In this document: piece by piece, positions 55,701-62,586 of the stretch
Numbering within the stretch: the first letter of the stretch is position 1
Layout: every line of letters starts with the position of its first letter
Assembly (NCBI RefSeq): GCF_003937945.1
Contig: NZ_RSEC01000035.1
Coordinates: 62,001-126,000, forward strand
Reading direction: 5' to 3'
DNA from: Amycolatopsis eburnea
Lineage (GTDB): Bacteria; Actinomycetota; Actinomycetes; Mycobacteriales; Pseudonocardiaceae
Length of the DNA stretch: 64,000 nucleotides
Notes under the pieces: generated by a model
What the model saw: the letters and a program-made list of their open reading frames with translations, nothing else
Told to the model about the DNA's origin: nothing
Database searches by the model: none
Program-made: the position numbers and the translations under genes

Positions 55701-56361
55701 GGTAGACGGTGTAGCCGGTGACGCCGACGTCGTCGGTCGAGGCCGACCAGGTCAGCCGGATCTGGCCGCCGCCGGGCTCGGTCAGGGCGAGGTTCGCGGG
55801 CGCGGTGGGCGCCTGGGTGTCGCCGGAGTCGGGGCCGTACAGCTCGAACTCCGAGAGCTGCGCGGCCGGCCACTGCGTGTTGGCGGTGATCTGCAGGCGC
55901 ACGTACCGGGTCGTCGCGGTCACCGGGATGGTGACGGTGTTGGCGCTGGGTGCGAACGCGTACCCGCCGGAGGCGACGAGGTCGGTGAACGCGGTGCCGT
56001 CGGTGCTGCCGCGCACGGCGAGCGTCTGGGTGCGGGATTCCCAGGTGGCGGGCAGTTTCAGCACGATCCGCGAGAGCGGCTTGGCCGAGCCGAGGTCGGC
56101 CTGGAGCCACTGCGGGAACGCGTTGTTGGCGGATTCCCAGTAGCTGGCCTGGTTCCCGTCGACGGCGTTGGCGACCGGGTAGCCGGGCAGCGCGCTGCTC
56201 GCCGACACCGTGCGGGTCAGCGGCACGTCGGCGACGGCGGCGGCCGCGGCTTCGGTCCGGGGTGGCGGGCCGCCGGCGGCGGAGGCGAGGGAGAGCCCGG
56301 TGACGGACAGCCCCACGGCGAGGAATCCGGCCAGGAGCCGGGGCAAGCGCATGCGTGTCAT
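52711..56361 (-). CDS. Large secreted beta-helix glucanase (GH87/mycodextranase-like) with discoidin, FnIII and CARDB modules
   Basis: The 1216-residue protein has a signal peptide ending near SAAGG. It then has a discoidin-type domain (about 48-175: NAVDGNQASYWESANNAFP), an FnIII domain (about 185-265), a second discoidin-type domain (about 275-408) and two CARDB-like domains (about 415-628). A CBM6-like domain follows (about 635-800: YTEYEAEAAQYQG, SSGRRSVRLANQGQYVEI), then a right-handed beta-helix (about 815-1216) starting ITAYGAVPDDGVDDAPAIQ. The CBM6-like part joined to such a helix resembles bacterial alpha-1,3-glucanases and mycodextranases of GH87. Target polymers would be fungal or bacterial alpha-glucans. 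No in-frame alternative start with a better site was seen. Activity is inferred from layout only. Confidence 0.85.
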   Translation of the reverse strand: MTRMRLPRLLAGFLAVGLSVTGLSLASAAGGPPPRTEAAAAAVADVPLTRTVSASSALPGYPVANAVDGNQASYWESANNAFPQWLQADLGSAKPLSRIVLKLPATWESRTQTLAVRGSTDGTAFTDLVASGGYAFAPSANTVTIPVTATTRYVRLQITANTQWPAAQLSEFELYGPDSGDTQAPTAPANLALTEPGGGQIRLTWSASTDDVGVTGYTVYRDGTPVTTVTGTTFTETRPAGTRVEYFVRATDAAGHESADSAHVVRQGTQAGQNLAAGKPIEATSSVFSFVAANANDGNTGTYWESAAGYPNSLTVKLGAGADLDAVVVKLNPDAVWGARTQNFEVLGRDQGATAFSTLKARADYRFDPAAGQNTVTIPVTGRAADVRLQFFANSGAPGAQVAEFQVLGTPAPNPDLVVTGTTWTPANPDETSQVTVSATVKNAGTAAAPATTVNVALGGTVVGNAAVGALDAGASTTVTVAAGTRPQGSYPVTATVDPANTVVEQNDTNNTFTAPAPLVVAQAPGPDLEVTGITSNPPNPAAGAAVSFTVAVHNRGTSGAGASVTRLTAGATTLSGSTPAVAAGSTVDVAITGTWTATGGGATLTATADAANAVAETNESNNGLSRTIVVGRGAALPYTEYEAEAAQYQGQLLETDPLRTFGHTNFATESSGRRSVRLANQGQYVEITSVNQANSIVVRNSVPDAPGGGGQDFTLSLYVNGTFAQKLTLSSKHSWLYGTTDDPEGLTNTPQANARRLFDESHALLSQSYPAGTKFKLQRDNGDSAAYYVIDLVDLEQVAPALPKPAECTSITAYGAVPDDGVDDAPAIQRAVTDDQNGVIACVWIPEGQWRQEAKILTDDPTVPNGGGQYNQVGISNVTIRGAGMWRSQLYSLIQPQDAGTINHPHEGNFGFDIDKNTQISDIAIFGSGRIRGGDGNAEGGVGLNGRFGTGTKISNVWIEHANVGVWVGRDYSNKPELWGPADGLQFSGMRIRDTYADGINFTNGTRNSRVFDSSFRTTGDDSLAVWANQYVKDPSVDIAHDNAFTNNTIQLPWRANGIAIYGGYGNKIENNLVSDTMNYPGIMLATDHDPLPFSGQTLIANNALHRCGGVFWGEQQKFGAITFFAQGKDITGVTLRDTEIHDSTYDGIQFKTGGGTMNVAVTNVKIDKSNNGAGILAMSGARGSAALSDVTITNSSAGNVVVEPGSQFTITGAP

Positions 56362-56435
56362 GGCGTCTTCTCTTCGTCGAGAGCGGCAGGGGAGGGAGCG
56401 CGAGCCTCACGAGCATGCAACAACGAGGAGACAAC

Positions 56436-56474
56436 ATGCAAGAACTTGACATGATTCAGAAATTTGACGACTAG
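56436..56474 (+). CDS. Candidate 12-residue micro-ORF MQELDMIQKFDD
   Basis: An ATG five bases after GAGGAG opens a 12-codon frame ending in TAG. The stretch 56411-56474 is strikingly AT-rich for this genome and uses otherwise rare codons (CAA, CTT, ATT, AAA, TTT). An in-frame ATG at 56415 would add seven residues but lacks a site. The frame points away from the glucanase promoter and toward the 3' end of a TetR gene. The same DNA holds an imperfect palindrome (CATGCAAG/CTTGACATG) that could instead be an operator for the glucanase gene. Confidence 0.35.
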   Translation: MQELDMIQKFDD

Positions 56475-56525
56475 CCGTCCGGGCGTGCGGAATCGCCGCC
56501 CGATCTGTCCGGAACGCGAGGTGGG

Positions 56526-57155
56526 TCAGGAGAACGAAAGCGCGGTCAGCTCTTCGGCGATCAGCAGGTCGGGGTCGAACTTCATGCCCGCGAAGTGGCC
56601 GGCCAGCTCGAGGGACAGCACGCCGTGCAGCCGGGTCCAGAAGGCCAGCGCCCGGTGCAGCGCCCCGGCCGAAACGGTGCTGTCGCCCGCCCACTCGCGA
56701 TGGGTCTCGAGGTGTTCGTCGAACGGCGACGGGACCTCCGCGTCCGGCATTTCCGCGCAGGCTTCGATCAGCACCGCCATCACCTCGTGCGAGAGCGCGG
56801 TCGTGTCGGCGGGCGCGTGGTAGCCGGGGACGGGCGTGCCGTAGATGAGGAAGTACCGCTGCGGATCGCTGCGCGCCCAGTTCCGGATGACGTGCGCCAG
56901 CATGGCGAAACCCTGGCCGCGGACGGACCGGACGGCGTCGGCGATGCTGCGGTAGGCGTCGCGGATGAGCGCGGTGAGCAGCTCGTCCCGGCTCGCGAAG
57001 TACCGGTACAGCGCCGGGCCGCTCATGCCCAGCTGCTTGGCGATGGCGTTGAGCGACAACGCCGGCACGCCGGCCGCGGCGATCTGCTCCCAGGCGTGCC
57101 GCTTGATCTCTTCACGCACTTGAGCGCGGTAGCGCTCCCGCGGGCTCTCCGTCAC
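56526..57155 (-). CDS. TetR-family transcriptional regulator (WHG-domain type)
   Basis: The 209-residue protein (VTESPRERYRAQVREEIKRHAW) has the HTH near 28-58 (ALSLNAIAKQLGMSGPALYRYFASRDELL). The C-terminal half contains the segment RLHGVLSLELAGHF near residue 180, which matches the TetR_C WHG-type ligand domain. The GTG start directly abuts a candidate operator, so the transcript is nearly leaderless. It should control itself and the divergent exported-protein genes. Confidence 0.88.
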   Translation of the reverse strand: MTESPRERYRAQVREEIKRHAWEQIAAAGVPALSLNAIAKQLGMSGPALYRYFASRDELLTALIRDAYRSIADAVRSVRGQGFAMLAHVIRNWARSDPQRYFLIYGTPVPGYHAPADTTALSHEVMAVLIEACAEMPDAEVPSPFDEHLETHREWAGDSTVSAGALHRALAFWTRLHGVLSLELAGHFAGMKFDPDLLIAEELTALSFS

Positions 57156-57215
57156 GGTTAGAGGCTATCACTTTTCCTATTGACACTCACTCCGCACTGG
57201 TTATAGCTTCTAACC
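57156..57215. promoter_or_regulatory. Two GGTTAGA-GCTAT operator copies, TetR target
   Basis: GGTTAGAGGCTATCAC (57156-57171) and the complement of 57199-57215 (GGTTAGAAGCTATAACC) share the core GGTTAGA.GCTAT. They flank the promoter region between the TetR gene and the SRPBCC gene. Confidence 0.7.
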
Positions 57216-57248
57216 ATCACGACAAGGGCTAACAACCAGGAGAACCTC

Positions 57249-57851
57249 ATGACTCGCTTGCGCACCGCCCTGCTCGCCCTCCCCCTGGCCGCCGGGCTGC
57301 TGGGCGTCGCGGCTCCGGCCGCTTCGGCTGCTTCCGCGTCCGTCACCTGCCGCGGCGAGGGGATCGATCCGGCCGCCCGGCTGCACTACCGGACCGAGAC
57401 GCTGATCAAGGCGCCGCCGGGCGCGGTCTGGAAACTGCAGACCGACGTCGGAGGCTGGCCGTCGTGGCAGAGCGCCGTCAGCAGCGCGAAACGCCTCGAT
57501 CCCGGCCCACTGCGGCCGGGCTCGCGGTTCCGGTGGACCACGCCGGTCCCGGCCACCCCCGCGACGCCGGCGACCACGCTGGTCATCACCTCGACCGTCC
57601 ACCAGTCCCAGCCGGGCCGCTGCGTCCGCTGGAGCGGCCCGGCCATCGGCGCGGGCCTGCGCATCGACCGGGGCGTGCACGTCTGGACGTTCACCCCCGC
57701 CCGCGGTGGCGTCCTGGTCCGCACCGAGGAGAGCTGGACGGGCGACCAGATCGAAGCCGACCCGGCCACCGCCATGAAGTACCTGGCCCCCGGGCTCGAC
57801 GCCTGGCTGGCCGACCTCAAGAAGACCGCCGAAGCCCCCTGCCACCGCTGA
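57249..57851 (+). CDS. Exported SRPBCC-fold protein
   Basis: The ATG MTRLRTALLALPLAAG follows AGGAG; a signal peptide ends near ASAASA. The mature ~165 residues show the SRPBCC (START-like) pattern: TLIKAPPGAVWKLQTDVGGWPSWQSAV near 60 and TEESWTGDQIEADPATA with a C-terminal long helix. Such proteins bind hydrophobic ligands. Export is unusual for this fold. The gene starts a small TetR-controlled operon with the membrane protein 17 bases downstream. Confidence 0.85.
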   Translation: MTRLRTALLALPLAAGLLGVAAPAASAASASVTCRGEGIDPAARLHYRTETLIKAPPGAVWKLQTDVGGWPSWQSAVSSAKRLDPGPLRPGSRFRWTTPVPATPATPATTLVITSTVHQSQPGRCVRWSGPAIGAGLRIDRGVHVWTFTPARGGVLVRTEESWTGDQIEADPATAMKYLAPGLDAWLADLKKTAEAPCHR

Positions 57852-57868
57852 GCCACGAGGAGAACACG

Positions 57869-58204
57869 ATGACCACCACCACAGCCCCCGCCCGCCGCAC
57901 CTCGACCGCCGTCCTGATCGCGGCCTGGGCCGTGCCGGTCATGGTGCTCGGGCAGTTCGCCTTCCTGACCGTGCTCCCGATCGCCGTCGTCCTGGCCGGC
58001 GCCCTGCGCGCGGGGAATTCCTTGCGCTGGTGGGCTTCCGGGCTCGCCGCGGGTTACGCCGCGCTGATCGGGGCGTGGCTGCTGGGGCCGGGCGACGCGC
58101 CGAGCTTGTCGAAGTTCCTGAGTCCCGTCGCCACCGGGATCTTCGCCGCGGCCGGGGCCGCGGTGGCGATCGCCGCCGTCGTCAGCCGCCGGCGTGGCCG
58201 CTGA
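57869..58204 (+). CDS. Small membrane protein, 111 residues
   Basis: GAGGAG precedes the ATG (MTTTTAPARRTSTAVLIAAW). The protein has three to four hydrophobic helices and no recognised domain. It is 17 bp behind the SRPBCC gene and therefore in the same operon under the TetR operators. Confidence 0.75.
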   Translation: MTTTTAPARRTSTAVLIAAWAVPVMVLGQFAFLTVLPIAVVLAGALRAGNSLRWWASGLAAGYAALIGAWLLGPGDAPSLSKFLSPVATGIFAAAGAAVAIAAVVSRRRGR

Positions 58205-58393
58205 CGAACGCCGTGAGGAAACACGGTGTCGGCGATCACCGCCAGGCCGATCCCGCCGCCGAGCAGGGACACCCCGAGCACCACGGACTCCCCTTCGACG
58301 GCTGGCGACATGTCGACTGTGGCGCGGGTCACGGAATGCTCGGCGATCTTCGGCGCTACACCCGAAGAGAACCGTTCGACCCGAGGGAGCGCC

Positions 58394-58519
58394 ATGTCCA
58401 CCACCACCCCGGAAGAAGCCACCGCGCCGGCCGTGCCCGCGCTGGACGACTTCGACTTCGAGCTCACCGACGGCGCCGCCTGCCGGATCGACGACCCGGA
58501 CTGCGAAGCCTGCCAGTGA
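58394..58519 (+). CDS. Small peptide gene, 41 residues with acidic leader and Cys-rich tail (RiPP-precursor-like)
   Basis: GAGGGA precedes the ATG at good distance. The peptide begins MSTTTPEEATAPAVPALDD, continues with FDFELTDGAA and ends CRIDDPDCEACQ with three cysteines. An acidic, Ala/Pro-rich N-terminal part followed by a short Cys-bearing tail is the shape of a ribosomal peptide precursor. No recognisable modifying enzyme lies in the window beside it. The region 58205-58393 before it shows no other supported gene. It could also be a small metal-binding protein. Confidence 0.55.
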   Translation: MSTTTPEEATAPAVPALDDFDFELTDGAACRIDDPDCEACQ

Positions 58520-58558
58520 GCCCGCGGCGCCGGCCGGTCCACGCCGGCCGGCGCCCTC

Positions 58559-58699
58559 TCAGAGGTGCATGGCCAGCCACAACGCCAGCCAGGCGAGGCA
58601 CGCCAGCGCGCCGCCGACGCCGAACGCCAGCAGCACGCGCCGCAACCCCGCGATGACGCCGGCCCGCCCCGTCACTTCGGTGATTCCCGCATCAGCCAT
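58559..58699 (-). CDS. Possible small single-helix membrane protein, 46 residues
   Basis: The frame MADAGITEVTGRAGVIAGLR continues into a hydrophobic helix (VLLAFGVGGALACLAWLALW) and stops 39 bp after the end of the convergent Cys-peptide gene. There is no clear ribosome-binding site. Size and position suggest a real small gene, but support is only the helix and base composition. Confidence 0.4.
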   Translation of the reverse strand: MADAGITEVTGRAGVIAGLRRVLLAFGVGGALACLAWLALWLAMHL

Positions 58700-58740
58700 G
58701 GCCACGTGATGCCCCCGTGCGGGCGCGGCAAACATCGGCG

Positions 58741-59574
58741 CTAGCCCGCGTCACCCATCACCAGGCCCTCGATCGTGTGCTTCTGGGTGATCGGCCGCAG
58801 CACGTCGACGACGGGGCAGTGCAGGTGCGCGCGCACGGAGTCCGGCAGTGCCGCCCAGAATTCGCGGGTCACGGCGGTGTCGTGGCGCGCGTCGTTGCCC
58901 GCGCCCGGCGCGTCGAGGCCGAGCACGAGCACCGGCCGGGACTTGGCCGAGTGGTTCGCCGTGCCGCGGTGGATCGTCAGCGCCGAGCGGATCGAGATGT
59001 CCCCCATCCGCGGGAACTTCCGCGCGGCGAGCTCCCGGTAGCGCGGGTACGCCGACCGCGGCGGGAACATGCCGTGGTCGAAGCCGGTGCCGTCGTCCCA
59101 GTGCGTGCCGGGCGCGATTTCGAACGGGCCCATGTCCGGCTCGGTGTCGACCGCGGTCACGTTGACCGCCAGCGACGTCAGCCTGCGCTCGCGCGCCGTT
59201 TCCTCCGGCATCGGGAAGTCGCGGTGCCACGGCTGGTCGACCGCGCCGGCCAGCGGGACGTCGAAGCCGACCTCGACGATCCGGTAGTCCGGCCCCAGCA
59301 CCGCCTCGGCGACGGCCGTGATCCACGGGTGGCTCGCCAATTCGGCGAACCCGCGCAGCTGCTCCGGGTGGATCTCGACGTAGTAGCGGTTCGGCCCGCG
59401 GCCGACGGCGCCGTCCGGCCGGGCGCGCGCCTCGGCGAACGCCGTGTCGATGTCCTCGCCGAGGCGGCGGACCCAGTCGCGGTCGAACGCCCCGGGCAGG
59501 CCGATGATGCCGTCCCGGTGCAGGCGCTCGGTCAGGGTCGTGAGCTCGGTGACGGGCAGTGCGGGCGCGGTCAT
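58741..59574 (-). CDS. Phytanoyl-CoA dioxygenase (PhyH) family protein
   Basis: The 277-residue protein (MTAPALPVTELTTLTERLH) is a non-heme Fe(II)/2-oxoglutarate oxygenase by fold. The iron-binding HxD is in QPWHRDFPMPEE near residue 115, the distal His in TIHRGTANHSAKSRPVLVLG near 205, and the Arg of the 2-oxoglutarate site follows (SRPVLVL). It would hydroxylate an unknown small molecule. It diverges from a LacI-family gene across a perfect 26-bp palindrome, so control by a sugar- or metabolite-responsive repressor is likely. Confidence 0.9.
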   Translation of the reverse strand: MTAPALPVTELTTLTERLHRDGIIGLPGAFDRDWVRRLGEDIDTAFAEARARPDGAVGRGPNRYYVEIHPEQLRGFAELASHPWITAVAEAVLGPDYRIVEVGFDVPLAGAVDQPWHRDFPMPEETARERRLTSLAVNVTAVDTEPDMGPFEIAPGTHWDDGTGFDHGMFPPRSAYPRYRELAARKFPRMGDISIRSALTIHRGTANHSAKSRPVLVLGLDAPGAGNDARHDTAVTREFWAALPDSVRAHLHCPVVDVLRPITQKHTIEGLVMGDAG

Positions 59575-59612
59575 CCTGGCCTCCTCGGGGCACGACGGCG
59601 TGGCACCTCAGT

Positions 59613-59638
59613 TTGCAACGTGGCATGCCACGTTGCAA
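59613..59638. promoter_or_regulatory. Perfect 26-bp palindrome, LacI operator
   Basis: The half-site TTGCAACGTGGCA is followed directly by its complement. Each half is itself an imperfect LacI-type dyad (compare TTGCAACGTTGCAA), so this may be two abutting operators. It lies 16 bp before the LacI GTG and 38 bp before the PhyH ATG. Confidence 0.85.
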
Positions 59639-59654
59639 GAGGTACGCTGCGCGG

Positions 59655-60641
59655 GTGAACCCGAAACTGCGCGACGTGGCCGAGCACGCGGGCGTGTCCG
59701 TCCGGACGGTGTCCAACGTCGTCAACGGGTTCCGCTACGTGGCCCCGGCAACCCGTGAGCGGGTGCAGGCGAGCATCGACGCGCTCGGCTACCGCCCCAA
59801 CCTCGCCGCCCGGACGCTGCGGCGCGGCCGGACCGGGCTGATCGCGCTGGTGATCCCCGAGATCGACTCGCCGTACTTCGCCGAGCTCGCCGCGCGGACA
59901 GTGCGCGTCGCCGAGGCCCGCGGCCTCACGGTGCTCATCGACCAGACCGACGGCGACGCCGAGCGCGAGAAACAGCTGCTGCACGGGCAGCGCAGCCAGC
60001 TGGTCGACGGCGTCCTGTTCAGCCCGTGGGCGGTGGCCCCCGCCGAGCTGGCCGCGCGCACCGACCCGGTCCCCTTGGTGCTGCTCGGCGAGCACGACGG
60101 CACCGGCGGCGTCGACCACGTCGCGATCGACAACGTCGCCGCGGCGCGCGAAGCCACCGCCCACCTGCTGGCGTCCGGCCGCCGCCGCGTCGCGGCACTG
60201 GGCATCCAGCCGCGCTCACTGAACGCGACGGCCCGCCAGCGCCTCACCGGCTACCGCCAGGCGCTTGCCGACGCCGGGTTGGCGGAGACGCCGGAGCTGG
60301 AGATCGCGGTGCGGCGCCTCCACCGCGCCGACGGCCACGCGGCGATGCTGACCCTGCTGGACCTGCCCGAGCCCCCGGACGCCGTCTTCTGCTTCACGGA
60401 CGAGCTGGCCCTGGGCGCGCTGCGGGCGGCCGCCGACCGCGGGGTGACGGTGCCCGGCGAGCTGGCGCTGGCGGGCTTCGACGACATCGAAGACGGCCGC
60501 TACAGCGTCCCGGCGCTGACTACGGTGTCGCCGGACAAGGACCGCATCGCGGAACTGGCACTGGACCGCCTGACCCAGCCGGCGGCGGAGCCCCGATCGA
60601 TCGTGGCACCGCACCGGCTGGTGGTGCGCGGCACCAGCTGA
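59655..60641 (+). CDS. LacI-family transcriptional regulator
   Basis: The GTG start gives VNPKLRDVAEHAGVSVRTVSNVVNGF, the standard LacI HTH with hinge. The rest of the 328 residues is a periplasmic-binding-type effector domain (GLIALVIPEIDSPYFAELA, VDGVLFSPWAVA, VFCFTDELALGALRAA, GFDDIEDGRYSVPALTTV). It probably represses itself and the divergent PhyH gene through the 26-bp palindrome. Its last codons are part of a 50-bp direct repeat. Confidence 0.9.
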   Translation: MNPKLRDVAEHAGVSVRTVSNVVNGFRYVAPATRERVQASIDALGYRPNLAARTLRRGRTGLIALVIPEIDSPYFAELAARTVRVAEARGLTVLIDQTDGDAEREKQLLHGQRSQLVDGVLFSPWAVAPAELAARTDPVPLVLLGEHDGTGGVDHVAIDNVAAAREATAHLLASGRRRVAALGIQPRSLNATARQRLTGYRQALADAGLAETPELEIAVRRLHRADGHAAMLTLLDLPEPPDAVFCFTDELALGALRAAADRGVTVPGELALAGFDDIEDGRYSVPALTTVSPDKDRIAELALDRLTQPAAEPRSIVAPHRLVVRGTS

Positions 60642-60800
60642 GCTACAGCGCGAGCGCCACGCCGGCTGGTCGAGCGGAACGGCCGCGGCCGGGTGCCCTG
60701 CCAACGCCCCGCACCCCGGAACGGCAGCCGCCCGCCGTCGCCGCACCGCCGCACCGGTTGGCCGTGCGCGGCACCAGCTGAGCTACAGCGCGAGTGCCAC
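60611..60800. repeat. 50-bp direct repeat (60611-60660 and 60751-60800) spanning the ends of the two convergent genes
   Basis: The two 50-bp copies are exactly 140 bp apart and differ at four positions. Each holds the end of the LacI reading frame (HRL.VRGTS stop) on the plus strand and the last codons and stop of the diguanylate cyclase (VALAL stop) on the minus strand. The 3' ends of both convergent genes were duplicated together; the 90 bp between the copies carries no supported gene. Confidence 0.85.
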
Positions 60801-62060
60801 CCGGTCCCGGCCCGCCTTCTTGCCCGCGTACAACGCTTCGTCGGCCGCGCGGATGACGCCGTCCAGGCCCGCTTCGGCCACCGCCGGGTGCAGGGCCGCG
60901 CCGATGGTCGCCGACAGCGCCACCCGTTCGCCGGTGGGCGCGGTGATGCGCAGCGCCCGGATCCGGACGCGGATCCGCTCCGCGACCGCGCGCACCTCGG
61001 CTTCGTCGACGTCCGGCAGCAGGACGGCGAACTCCTCCCCGCCGTAGCGCCCGACGGTGTCCCCGCGCCGGACGGTCTTCGCGAGGACAGTGGCCACCTC
61101 GGCGAGGACGTCGTCGCCGACCGGGTGGCCGTGGGTGTCGTTGATGCGCTTGAACCAGTCGAGGTCGATCATCAGCACCCCGGTGCGGCCGCCGGTGGCG
61201 CGGGCGCGTTCGAGCGCGCGCTCGGCCTGCTGGTGCCATGCGATCGCGTTGAGCAGCCCGGTGCGCTGGTCGGTGCGCGCGGCGATCTTGAGCTGGTCGA
61301 GCTGGACGCACTGGTGCAGCGCGAACGTCGGGATGATCATCAGCAGCGCCGCGGGCGGCCACCACAGCAGCGCGAGCGCGACGAACACGCCGAGCGCCAG
61401 CTGGCTGACCTCCAGGAGGTTGTCCGAAGCGCTGCCCAGCAGCCGCCGGGGGTGCTCGACGGTGACCGTCCAGGCGATGACCGTGCCGACGAGCGCGGTG
61501 TTGACCGTCCACTGCACGGCACCGGCGGCGAGCACGGCGGCGAGGTCCGCCCAGCCGGGCCGGGCGCCGTCGCCGAGGTGCAGGAGGTGCTCGTGCGCGC
61601 CGGTCGCCCGGAGCACGGCGGCCGCGGCGGCCGCCGCCAGTGCGAGCGTGGCCGCGGTGAACACCGTGCGGTGCGGCGGGCGGACCGGGTCGAAGCGGTT
61701 GACCAGCAGCCAGCGGTGGCCGTAGATCACCGCGACCAGCGCCAGCTCCAGCACCAGCGGCAGGGCGAGCACCCCGGCGAAGATCCAGACGCTGCAGAGG
61801 TCGACGTACGGCGAGCCGGAGCGGTCACGCCGCCGTTGCTCGATCAGGTGCGACGCGTGCAGGTGCGGCAACGCGGCCGCGGCGAGCCAGCCCGCCGTCG
61901 CCCACTGCTGGGAAGTCGGTGCCGTCCGCGCCGCCGCCACCAGGACGGCGAGCGCCGCCAGATCGACCGCCAGGACGAAAAACAGCACCCGCCCGGGCAA
62001 CGACCACAGCTTCCACCGCGGTGGTGCCCAATCCCCCGGAGTGCTCGTGTCTCCGCTCAT
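60783..62060 (-). CDS. Membrane-anchored GGDEF diguanylate cyclase
   Basis: The ATG MSGDTSTPGDWAPPRW has a GGAGG-type site upstream. The 425-residue protein has about six to seven N-terminal helices (to ~240) and a GGDEF domain. That domain shows ARTDQRTGLLNAIAWHQ near 258, MIDLDWFKRINDTHGHPVGD near 295 and the active-site GRYGGEEFAVL near 340. The active site is intact, so c-di-GMP synthesis is expected, with the membrane part as sensor. In Streptomyces c-di-GMP controls development through BldD. It diverges from the micropeptide array. Confidence 0.92.
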   Translation of the reverse strand: MSGDTSTPGDWAPPRWKLWSLPGRVLFFVLAVDLAALAVLVAAARTAPTSQQWATAGWLAAAALPHLHASHLIEQRRRDRSGSPYVDLCSVWIFAGVLALPLVLELALVAVIYGHRWLLVNRFDPVRPPHRTVFTAATLALAAAAAAAVLRATGAHEHLLHLGDGARPGWADLAAVLAAGAVQWTVNTALVGTVIAWTVTVEHPRRLLGSASDNLLEVSQLALGVFVALALLWWPPAALLMIIPTFALHQCVQLDQLKIAARTDQRTGLLNAIAWHQQAERALERARATGGRTGVLMIDLDWFKRINDTHGHPVGDDVLAEVATVLAKTVRRGDTVGRYGGEEFAVLLPDVDEAEVRAVAERIRVRIRALRITAPTGERVALSATIGAALHPAVAEAGLDGVIRAADEALYAGKKAGRDRVALAL

Positions 62061-62223
62061 CGCAGCGCCTCCCCGCCCTGCTCCGCGCCGGTGAACACCT
62101 GCTCGCCCAGGGTAGTCGCGTTGCGGTCGGGTGTCAGCCGTTTCCCCATGGCGCGACCCGACCGGGCGGCTGGGACCATTCCGGGTATCCGAGACCGGAC
62201 GAACCGCACGGAAAGGCGAGCCG

Positions 62224-62244
62224 ATGAGCGACAAGGGCTGGTGA
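62224..62244 (+). CDS. Micropeptide 1, MSDKGW
   Basis: This is the first unit of the array. The ATG is preceded by GGAAAGGCGAG, a weaker site than in the other units, and the frame ends at TGA. It is six residues long. Its function is unknown. Confidence 0.6.
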   Translation: MSDKGW

Positions 62245-62294
62245 ACCCGCACGACCACCCTCGTTCCCCCGGACACCGAGAAGAGGAGCGCCCG

Positions 62295-62315
62295 ATGGCC
62301 GACAAAGGCTGGTGA
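62295..62315 (+). CDS. Micropeptide 2, MADKGW
   Basis: GAGAAGAGGAGCG precedes the ATG, with AGGAG ending six bases before it. Lys is AAA here. The frame ends at TGA followed by ACCCG. Confidence 0.65.
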   Translation: MADKGW

Positions 62316-62363
62316 ACCCGCAGCAACGACCCCACGTCCCCCGGCACCGACAAGGAGCACCCC

Positions 62364-62384
62364 GTGACCGACAAAGGCTGGTGA
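62364..62384 (+). CDS. Micropeptide 3, GTG start, (M)TDKGW
   Basis: AAGGAG precedes a GTG start at the same spacing as in the other units, so the GTG is probably used as start. It is the only unit with a non-ATG start. Confidence 0.6.
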   Translation: MTDKGW

Positions 62385-62429
62385 ACCCCACGCCCGCACC
62401 CCCACCCCGCGACCACCGAGGAGCACGCC

Positions 62430-62450
62430 ATGCGCGACAAGGGCTGGTGA
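62430..62450 (+). CDS. Micropeptide 4, MRDKGW
   Basis: GAGGAG lies six bases before the ATG. Position 2 is Arg, the only charged variant. Lys is AAG. Confidence 0.65.
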   Translation: MRDKGW

Positions 62451-62501
62451 ACCCGCAGCGACCACCTCACGTCCCCCGGCCACCGAGAAGAGGAGCGCCC
62501 G

Positions 62502-62522
62502 ATGAGCGACAAAGGCTGGTGA
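62502..62522 (+). CDS. Micropeptide 5, MSDKGW
   Basis: The upstream sequence (GAGAAGAGGAGCGCCCG) is identical to that of unit 2, but position 2 is Ser as in unit 1. This mosaic pattern suggests recombination or duplication among units. Confidence 0.65.
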   Translation: MSDKGW

Positions 62523-62558
62523 ACCCCCACTCCCCCGGCCACCGACAAGGAGCACCCC

Positions 62559-62579
62559 ATGACCGACAAAGGCTGGTGA
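62559..62579 (+). CDS. Micropeptide 6, MTDKGW
   Basis: The upstream sequence (ACCGACAAGGAGCACCCC) matches that of unit 3, but the start is ATG. It is the last unit; its stop lies seven bases before the stop codon of the convergent MFS gene. Confidence 0.65.
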   Translation: MTDKGW

Positions 62580-62586
62580 ACCCCCG

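Noticed and set aside
53183..56454. Long plus-strand open frames across the glucanase gene
   Set aside because: They are antisense shadows rich in Arg/Val/Gly; the minus-strand frame has a signal peptide and clear modules.
58205..58393. Minus-strand frame with VTRATVDMSPAVEGES and a hydrophobic stretch
   Set aside because: It reads plausibly for about 45 residues but then runs antisense into the gene at 57869 and has no clear start signal. It may be a remnant; not supported as a gene.
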